Source of the DNA: Candidatus Magasanikiibacteriota bacterium
Lineage (GTDB): Bacteria > Patescibacteriota > Patescibacteriia > Magasanikbacterales > GWA2-37-8
Reading direction: 5' to 3'
DNA length: 17,015 nucleotides
Assembly: GCA_026396535.1 (NCBI GenBank)
Contig: JAPLWP010000025.1
Span: 1-17,015, forward strand
The notes under the pieces were generated by a model, which was given only the letters and a program-made list of their open reading frames with translations, was not told the origin of the DNA and made no database searches. How positions within the stretch are numbered: the stretch's first letter is position 1; each line of letters begins with the position of its first letter. This document shows, one piece after another, positions 1-5,166 of this stretch. The translations under genes were made by a program, and so were the position numbers.

Positions 1-612
1 ATCGTCTTTGCTAATTTTGTATTCAAAATTTGGATAGGTGCGAATTGGATAAGCGTCGGCATCAGATAAACGGAATTCTACCGCCAACATATGATGAGTG
101 GAATTTGGAAAAGAATTCGGTACCATGTCTACATAGTCCTCTATTTCAGTAATTTCTGATTCTGGATACTGAGCATACACAGCTGCTTCTACCAGATCAC
201 GAAATTCTGCTTCAGTGCGAATTAGAAACTGAATATATCCCTCAATAGAGATAATTTCAAAACTAAAATATTTTTGTTTTTTTCCATCCCAATATTTTTG
301 TTTAATACTAATACTGGTTTTGGCACCACTCAAATGCGCGAAAATTTGCTCTACTGCTTTTGGAGATTGGATATAAAGTGGCGGCACATCCACAGCCAAT
401 ACCATCCATTGCCACTTGGCCGTATATTTTTCTCCGCGATAGTTCGCCCAAAAATGAGCGCCCATATAAAAAAATACCAAAGCCAAAGCAGCCCAACCAA
501 CAATAATAAAAACATACCACACGATAGTAGCGGGCGGCTGAGACATTATCCAATTCCAAAGATCCCAATTAATGGTAAAACCAAAAACGGAAAAAAAAGA
601 AAAATCACTCAT
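1..612 (-). CDS. Membrane-anchored N-terminal part of a CPR type IV secretion/DNA-transfer-ATPase-like protein (partial)
   Basis: An open frame of 204 codons starts with ATG at 612 and runs off the left edge of the window, so the C-terminus is missing. The protein begins MSDFSFFSVFGFTINWDLW. One or two hydrophobic stretches at about residues 10-50 (including PATIVWYVFIIVGWAALALV) form an N-terminal membrane anchor. A soluble domain follows, with VDVPPLYIQSPKAVEQIF, then EFRDLVEAAVYAQYPESEI and EIEDYVDMVP. I associate this pattern with the N-terminal domain of large CPR proteins that carry a VirB4/TraC-like or TraD-like ATPase further on; that ATPase would lie outside the window. The start lies 3 nt after the stop of the small gene at 616-789, which suggests coupled translation, and no Shine-Dalgarno sequence is visible. 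The frame is certain. The family call rests on memory of similar proteins and is moderate. Confidence 0.7.
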   Translation of the reverse strand, partial: MSDFSFFSVFGFTINWDLWNWIMSQPPATIVWYVFIIVGWAALALVFFYMGAHFWANYRGEKYTAKWQWMVLAVDVPPLYIQSPKAVEQIFAHLSGAKTSISIKQKYWDGKKQKYFSFEIISIEGYIQFLIRTEAEFRDLVEAAVYAQYPESEITEIEDYVDMVPNSFPNSTHHMLAVEFRLSDADAYPIRTYPNFEYKISKDD

Positions 613-615
613 AGC

Positions 616-789
616 CTAAGCGTCTATAATTTTATATACTCCGCCATAGATAATAGCTAGACCAAAGGCGGTCCACCACCAACCATGGGTACCGGAAGCA
701 TAGCCAGATATATAGGCAAGTGTCGCCACTGCGGTAGCCAAAAAAGCCACCAAATGACGAGTACCTCCCCCACCACCATGACCAGACAT
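616..789 (-). CDS. Small Gly/His-rich-start membrane protein, 57 aa
   Basis: The 57-codon frame starts with ATG at 789 and stops with TAG at 616. The product starts MSGHGGGGGTRHLVAFLATA and continues with two hydrophobic segments (about residues 13-30 and 38-53) separated by a turn, SGYASGTHGWWW. It therefore looks like a two-helix hairpin membrane peptide. An extended -10 promoter lies just upstream (814-822), and the next gene starts 3 nt after its stop, so the two are probably co-expressed and translationally coupled. I do not recognise a family. By context it may be a small membrane partner of the DNA-transfer-like protein downstream. It is too short for most gene callers, but the promoter, the spacing and the clear membrane pattern support it. 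Confidence 0.65.
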   Translation of the reverse strand: MSGHGGGGGTRHLVAFLATAVATLAYISGYASGTHGWWWTAFGLAIIYGGVYKIIDA

Positions 790-813
790 ATTTTATCAAT
801 TAAATATACAAAT

Positions 814-822
814 ATTATACCA
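814..822 (-). promoter_or_regulatory. Extended -10 promoter for the small membrane gene
   Basis: On the minus strand TGG is followed by TATAAT (TATAAT at 819-814, TG at 822-821), a textbook extended -10. Any -35 would fall inside the secF terminator stem, so the TG extension probably compensates. The start codon at 789 lies about 18 nt beyond the expected transcription start. Confidence 0.6.
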
Positions 823-823
823 T

Positions 824-860
824 AAAAATAAAAAATCCGCACTCTGTGAATGCGGATTTT
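824..860 (-). terminator. Rho-independent terminator of secDF
   Basis: On the minus strand AAAATCCGCA (860-851) pairs with TGCGGATTTT (841-832) around a 9-nt loop, giving a 10-bp stem. It is followed by a T-rich run interrupted by one A. It begins 12 nt after the secF stop codon. Confidence 0.85.
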
Positions 861-872
861 CAGCAAAATTTA

Positions 873-1781
873 TTATTTCTTTTTATTCTGATATTTATCT
901 ACGTAAGCAAGCAATGGGCTGGCCACAAAGATAGAAGAATAAGCACCCGAAGCAATACCCACAAGCAAAGCCAAGGCAAAGTTGTGAATACTAGATCCGC
1001 CAAGCAAATACAAAGCGGTCAAAGGAATCATAGTAATCAAAGTGGTGTTGATAGAGCGCATCAAAGTTTCAATGAGACCGATATCTACCATTTCACTGAA
1101 ATTACCACTGCGGCGGTGCAAAAGATTTTCGCGAATACGGTCATATACTACGATAGTATCCTGCACGGAATAACCCATAACAGTCAGAAGAGCCACCACA
1201 AAACCAATATCTACTTCTACATTGTGGAAGTGTCCCAAGAAAGCAAATACACCTACTACGAGCACCACATCATGCATAGCGGCGATGATAGCGGTCACAC
1301 CGTATTTCCAACTAGCTACCGGGAAAGATACACCACGGAAAGCATAAGCCACAAAAGCGACGATGCTGAACACTACCAAGATTACAGCAATAATAGAGCG
1401 CTGACGGAGCTGACTGCTCACAGCGGCGCCGATAGTTTCAAACTGATCTTCGTTTACTTTGTTGTCTTTAGTTTCGAATTTAGCGCGCAAACCTTTGAGT
1501 ACAGTTTGGTGCTGATTTTCATCCAAGAAAGCAGTGCGGATAATTAATTTGTTGTCGTTGGTTTTTTGAATCAAAACATTTTCTTGACCCAAAGATTTCA
1601 TAGTAGTTGCAACAGTATTATTGTCTGGCACAGCTCCACTAAAACTAACTTCTAGCAATGAACCGCCGGTAAAATCAATACTTGGTTTAAGTCCCCACAC
1701 AAACAGAGAGGCAAAACTAATAATGGTTACTGCAGTACTTACAGCCAATAAATATTTGGCGTATTTAACAAAAGGTATCAT
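873..1781 (-). CDS. secF: Protein translocase subunit SecF
   Basis: The product is a 302-residue SecF, the RND-type partner of SecD. SecDF uses the proton motive force to help pull preproteins through SecYEG. TM1 lies at about residues 10-30 and is followed by the SecF base motif IDFTGGSLLEVSF (35-47). After a short extracytoplasmic domain come the helices of the C-terminal bundle, including HDVVLVVGVFAFLG (170-183) and the signature GYSVQDTIVVYDRIREN (203-219). The length is normal for the family. The start is ATG at 1781. A longer open frame exists upstream, but it runs through the end of secD and has no homologous sequence. The start is only 4 nt beyond the secD stop, which implies coupled translation. 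The terminator at 824-860 ends the unit. Confidence 0.96.
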   Translation of the reverse strand: MIPFVKYAKYLLAVSTAVTIISFASLFVWGLKPSIDFTGGSLLEVSFSGAVPDNNTVATTMKSLGQENVLIQKTNDNKLIIRTAFLDENQHQTVLKGLRAKFETKDNKVNEDQFETIGAAVSSQLRQRSIIAVILVVFSIVAFVAYAFRGVSFPVASWKYGVTAIIAAMHDVVLVVGVFAFLGHFHNVEVDIGFVVALLTVMGYSVQDTIVVYDRIRENLLHRRSGNFSEMVDIGLIETLMRSINTTLITMIPLTALYLLGGSSIHNFALALLVGIASGAYSSIFVASPLLAYVDKYQNKKK

Positions 1782-1785
1782 AGGA

Positions 1786-3845
1786 TTATTTATTATTTTC
1801 TTCGCCCTTGTAACCCAAGAAAAGCATATTGCCTTTTTCATTAAACCATTTGAACACCAGGCGTGACATGGCGCGAGTGGCCACGATAGCGGTGAACAAA
1901 CTGAACAACACACCGATAGCCAAGGTCACAGCAAAGCCCTGTACAAAGCCGGTACCAAACCATACCAAGAACACACAGCTCACCAAAGTGGCGATATGAC
2001 CATCACGAATAGACGGCCAGCTGCGACGGAAAGATTCTTCCGAAGCAGTGTGTAAATTTTTGCCGGCATGCAATTCTTCTTTGAGACGCTCGAACACCAG
2101 CACATTCGTATCCACGGCCATACCGATAGATAGAATAAAACCAGCAATACCAGACAGAGTCAAAGTTACGCCCACCAATTTGAAAGTAGCCAAACTGAGA
2201 AGCGCATAAACTACTAGAGAGAATACGGAAAGTAAGCCTGGGAAACGATAATAGACAACCATGAAAATCATCACACCAAGCAAACCAATCAAACCAGCGT
2301 GGAAACTTTTGGTCAAAGAGTCGCTACCCAATGTAGCGTCTACTTTTTGCTGACTGATTAATTCGACAGGTACCGGTAAAGCACCCGAGTTGAGACGTTG
2401 AGAAAGTTGTTTAGCCTGTTGCAAAGTAAACCCACCAGAGATCACGGCACTGCCGGTCAAAATTGGTTCATTTACTTTTGGAATACTAATTGGTTCACCG
2501 TCCAAGAAAATTGCGACTGGTTTACCAACATTGCGACCAGTGATATCAGCAAATAATTTTGTACCAGCGTCGTCAAAATTCAAACTTACTTGAGTCTGAC
2601 CGGTACGAGTATCCTGAGTTACTTCAGCGCGTTTGAGCTGTTTACCAGAAAGACCAGTAGTTTTCCAATCTTCAGTGGCTGGCACAATATCAGTTTTCTG
2701 TTCAATTTTTACAAAAATTCTAGCTACCTGATATTCTTTGGCGAAGTCTTCGCCTTTTTTAAATATCAAGTGATAACCAAATTGAGTTTCAACTGGGGCG
2801 GAAATACTGCCCACCTGAGCATCCCAAACTGCTTTTTCAAATTCCGGTACCATTGCGCCTTTACCAAAAGTACCAAGATCACCACCGCTAGTAGCGGCAC
2901 CTGGTTCGGTAGAATATTTTTGGCCAATTCAGTAAAATTAGCAGCTGTAGCTTGAGCTTTGATTTCCTGAATTTTTTTCAAAGCATCTTCTTTAGTGAGG
3001 TATTGAGGATTGGTACAACCGGTAGCACCTTTATAACATAACAAGATGTGAGCGGCAGAAACTTCTTTTTCACCGGAACGTTCAGAAATTCTTTTGACGA
3101 TATTTAAACCATCAAAACTTTTTACCAAACTAGTGCTATATTCTCCATCTTTGTGAGCTTTGGCCCAAGTATACAATTCTGGATAAACTTTCGCAGCAAT
3201 AAAACCAAGATTACCGCCATTATTTTTGCTGGCAGCGTCTTCAGTATATTTATTTACTACAGTAGCAAAGTCAGCTCCACTTTTTACTTCTTTGAGAGCG
3301 ACGTTGGCTTTGGTAGTAGCTTTCGCGTTGAATTCATCCAATTGTTTTTGTTCTTCTTTGGTGAGGTCGCGAGGTGGCTGATCGTTCTGTTCTTTGAATT
3401 CCAATACTGGAGTTTCGCCGATCATTTTGATAGCAGTGTTTACATCCGTGACACCTGGCAATTCTACGATGATACGATAATCATTTCCAACCTTGGTGGT
3501 TTGCACCAATGGTTCGGCGACGCCAAGACCACCACGAACGCGGCGCTCAATAACATCACGCACGCCTTCTACTGCATCTGGCTTGTCGGCATCTGGCACC
3601 TGACGAGTATCGGTCTGGTATACCAAATGAGCCCCACCCTGGAGATCTAGGCCTAAATTGAAACCATGTTCAGGTAAACGAGGTACGCCAAAATTAGTCT
3701 TGTTGTTGAGCCAATCGATGCCTTTGTTGGCATAAACCGGAGACACAATCACGGCACAAACTACCAATAAAATTCCGATCCATCCAACCCTCCATTTAAT
3801 CTGCGATCTAGTCAAAGTGACAGTCGGCTTCAAATTCTTAGCCAT
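1786..3845 (-). CDS. secD: Protein translocase subunit SecD with parvulin-type insert; frameshifted in this sequence
   Basis: The start is ATG at 3845. The frame is broken near 2917-2921, so two overlapping frames (3845 to about 2917, then to the stop at 1786) together encode one protein of about 686 residues. N-terminal TM at 20-38; D1 motif LGLDLQGGAHLVYQ (64-77); ETPVLEF (144-150). In E. coli SecD the P1 head is inserted here; instead about 240 residues follow that look like two parvulin modules. The first, about 178-255, is degenerate (NNGGNLGFIAAKVY). The second, about 262-366, is fuller (VSAAHILL, TSGGDLGTFGKG, TQFGYHLIF). SecD then resumes (WKTTGLSGKQLKRAEV, PVAIFLDGEPISIPK), with the C-terminal bundle and GMAVDTNVLVFERLKEEL (from about 575). 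With its promoter at 3892-3920 it leads the secDF operon. E. coli SecD has 615 residues. The insert may give folding help at the exit side of the channel. It counts as a pseudogene only if the frameshift is real. Confidence 0.92.
2914..2922 (-). other. Frameshift site in secD at an A5 run
   Basis: On the minus strand the upstream frame reads GCC AAA AAT ATT CTA. The expected parvulin sequence (AKKYSTEPGAATSGG) continues only in the -1 frame, as if one A were missing from the A5 run at 2917-2921. Adding one A gives GCC AAA AAA TAT TCT ACC and restores the full protein. This is a homopolymer, the typical place for a sequencing or assembly error. Confidence 0.9.
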
Positions 3846-3891
3846 AAATTAGTTAAAATTAATGATTTTATTAATCAATTTAAGTAGAGCG

Positions 3892-3920
3892 ATTTTACCC
3901 TTTTTTCAGGTTTTTGGCAA
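3892..3920 (-). promoter_or_regulatory. Sigma70-type promoter of secDF
   Basis: On the minus strand the -35 is TTGCCA (3920-3915), the spacer is 17 bp, and the -10 is TAAAAT (3897-3892). The expected start of transcription near 3885 leaves a leader of about 40 nt to the ATG at 3845, with no Shine-Dalgarno sequence in it. Confidence 0.7.
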
Positions 3921-3952
3921 GTGGATAAATCAGGGGTGTTATGGCTAGCTAT

Positions 3953-3980
3953 AAACAAAAAACTGGCCTTTTGGACCAGC
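3953..3980 (-). terminator. Terminator of the DUF1653 gene
   Basis: On the minus strand CTGGTCC-AAAA-GGCCAG forms a stem with one bulged T (3979-3963). It is followed by six T, then G and three more T. It starts a few bases after the stop codon of the DUF1653 gene. Confidence 0.75.
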
Positions 3981-3982
3981 TT

Positions 3983-4189
3983 TTATTTTATGAATTTAAA
4001 CCTGGGCACTAGTTCTTCGCCTACTTCCACATTTTCTTCAAACATTTTCAGCGGACGCACCCACAAACTGCCATTATCATAAAGAGCTTTGTAAACTACC
4101 ATCTCTTCTAGAGTTTCACTATGCTTGGCGATGCCGACTACTTCGTAGTCATTGCCTTTGTAGTGATGATAAATTCCAGGCGTAATCAT
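3983..4189 (-). CDS. DUF1653 domain protein, 68 aa
   Basis: This small soluble protein matches the DUF1653 pattern across its whole length: PGIYHHYKGNDYEVVGIAKH, then SETLEEMVVYKALY, then LWVRPLKMFEENV and VPRFKFIK. The family is widespread in bacteria. It is annotated as a small beta-rich domain without an established biochemical role, so none is assigned. The ATG at 4189 is chosen as the start because family members begin within a few residues of PG.Y.HYKG. A TTG at 4207 in the same frame would add six residues but has no support. The gene has its own promoter (4211-4239) and terminator (3953-3980), so it is a single-gene unit with a leader of about 15 nt. Confidence 0.88.
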   Translation of the reverse strand: MITPGIYHHYKGNDYEVVGIAKHSETLEEMVVYKALYDNGSLWVRPLKMFEENVEVGEELVPRFKFIK

Positions 4190-4210
4190 ATTTTTATTTA
4201 TTATCAATTT

Positions 4211-4239
4211 ATAATAACAGATAAATATATTTGGATCAA
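4211..4239 (-). promoter_or_regulatory. Promoter of the DUF1653 gene
   Basis: On the minus strand the -35 is TTGATC (4239-4234), the spacer is 17 bp and the -10 is TATTAT (4216-4211). A TG one base before the -10 makes it an extended -10. The predicted start site lies about 15 nt before the ATG at 4189, giving a very short leader. Confidence 0.6.
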
Positions 4240-4249
4240 ATATAAAAAT

Positions 4250-4318
4250 AAAAAAACATACACCCTATTCTATCTCCAAAATATTTTAGAAATAAAATAG
4301 GTTGGTGTATGATTTTTA
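4250..4318. terminator. Long hairpin terminator after the GC-rich gene 4365-5039, possibly bidirectional
   Basis: CATACACC (4257-4264) pairs with GGTGTATG (4304-4311). A second helix, CTATT (4265-4269) with AATAG (4296-4300), continues it after a 3-nt bulge. On the minus strand the stem is followed by TTTTTTTATTTTT; on the plus strand it is followed by a shorter T-run. It is AT-rich and host-like, in contrast to the GC-rich gene it ends. Confidence 0.75.
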
Positions 4319-4323
4319 TACCA

Positions 4324-4350
4324 CTCCCACCGCCCCTCTTGGGGCGGGAG
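4324..4350 (-). other. GC-rich hairpin just 3' of the GC-rich gene
   Basis: CTCCC (4324-4328) and GCCCC (4332-4336) pair with GGGGC (4341-4345) and GGGAG (4346-4350), with a 3-nt bulge and a 4-nt loop. No T-run follows on either side, so it is not an intrinsic terminator by itself. On the minus strand it is preceded by AGGAGGTGA (4366-4358), which overlaps the stop codon of the gene. It may protect the transcript's 3' end or be left over from the source of the inserted DNA. Confidence 0.6.
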
Positions 4351-4364
4351 CGCGAATTCACCTC

Positions 4365-5039
4365 CTAAGTTTTGGTCCGAAACTCTTCCAGCAGACGCGC
4401 CAATCGCGTCTTGTAAGAAGACGGCACTTGATCCTGATGCCAGAGGATGGCCTGAAGCGGACGATTGCGAGCGCCCCTGCACCCGAAATCAATCTGCCCC
4501 AACTTCCTACCCCGGTGCATCCGACTAGAAAACCAGGATTCCGTCACGTTGCGTTTCATGACGCATTCATGAAGACTCGGATAATCCACATCCTGTCCCT
4601 TGGACAGAATATAGAGATCGCCGAGGATGGGAGAACAGCGAAAATCGGGATGAGTGAACCAGAACTCGACCCATTTGGGGTCGGCCTTGATCGGCGGACT
4701 ACGCACGGCCGTCTCCACAGCAGACTTCTCCTTGTTGTCCTTGAGACCAGTCTTCTTCTTGTTGCCGGTGGCACTACGATCCACGTCTTTCTGGACCGCC
4801 ACCTTGCCACTTTCCGACACGACGTCATAGACATCACGAAGCCGACTGTTGGCGATCTCTTCCGGAGACAGGGACCGCAGATGGCCATCCTGAAGAAGGA
4901 TCTTCACCCAGTACTGTCCATCCTGAACAATTTCCAGAGCCTCCAAATGAGTGGCACTGATACGCACCAAACCCAGACTGCGGATCCGTTCAATCACCTC
5001 GCTAGAGGCGACAACAGAATCTTCCGTGTGGATTTCCAT
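4365..5039 (-). CDS. Unrecognised GC-rich orphan gene, 224 aa
   Basis: The ATG at 5039 opens a 224-codon frame ending in TAG at 4365. No family is recognised. The protein is soluble, with no signal peptide or membrane helix. It has three parts: a folded N-terminal segment (about 12-82, with VIERIRSLGLVRI and EALEIVQDGQYWVKILLQDG); a highly charged, probably disordered linker (83-120, rich in Lys, Asp and Ser); and a C-terminal domain (121-224) rich in aromatic and basic residues (KWVEFWFTHPDF, ESWFSSRMHRGRKLGQIDFG, KTRLARLLEEF). The basic character of the end could suit nucleic-acid binding, but this is only an inference. GC counts in three 60-base samples were 45%, 53% and 62%, well above the neighbours. 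A promoter-like pair (5079-5107) and a terminator (4250-4318) bound it as a single-gene unit. Its codon use and base composition suggest transfer from another genome. Confidence 0.72.
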   Translation of the reverse strand: MEIHTEDSVVASSEVIERIRSLGLVRISATHLEALEIVQDGQYWVKILLQDGHLRSLSPEEIANSRLRDVYDVVSESGKVAVQKDVDRSATGNKKKTGLKDNKEKSAVETAVRSPPIKADPKWVEFWFTHPDFRCSPILGDLYILSKGQDVDYPSLHECVMKRNVTESWFSSRMHRGRKLGQIDFGCRGARNRPLQAILWHQDQVPSSYKTRLARLLEEFRTKT

Positions 5040-5078
5040 GACTCACATCTAAGATGCCGCAGGATTGCAGCTAGGGTA

Positions 5079-5107
5079 AGACTATCTGAAAAATTCAGAC
5101 TGGTCAA
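5079..5107 (-). promoter_or_regulatory. Probable promoter of the GC-rich gene 4365-5039
   Basis: On the minus strand the -35 is TTGACC (5107-5102), the spacer is 17 bp and the -10 is TAGTCT (5084-5079). The -35 is near consensus and the -10 is weak. It lies just after the secA terminator, as expected for an independent unit. Confidence 0.5.
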
Positions 5108-5117
5108 TTCTTTAGTA

Positions 5118-5150
5118 ATAATAAAAAGAGCCTCATTCCTAAGACTCTTT
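5118..5150 (-). terminator. Terminator of secA
   Basis: On the minus strand AAAGAGTCT pairs with AGGCTCTTT (9 bp with one T-G pair) around an 8-nt loop, followed by TTATTATT. It begins 17 nt beyond the secA stop codon. Confidence 0.75.
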
Positions 5151-5166
5151 AGAGATTTTTTAAATT

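Noticed and set aside
846..1547. Long plus-strand open frame of 233 codons
   Set aside because: It lies opposite secF, its translation has no family pattern, and the minus-strand gene is certain.
1782..1913. Upstream extension of the secF frame
   Set aside because: It overlaps the end of secD in another frame and its residues do not resemble SecF.
4190..4207. TTG start for the DUF1653 gene
   Set aside because: It would add six residues not seen in the family and would lie almost on the predicted transcription start.
4270..4482. Minus-strand 70-codon frame ending in the terminator
   Set aside because: It overlaps the end of the GC-rich gene in another frame and runs through two hairpins. 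No start signal supports it.
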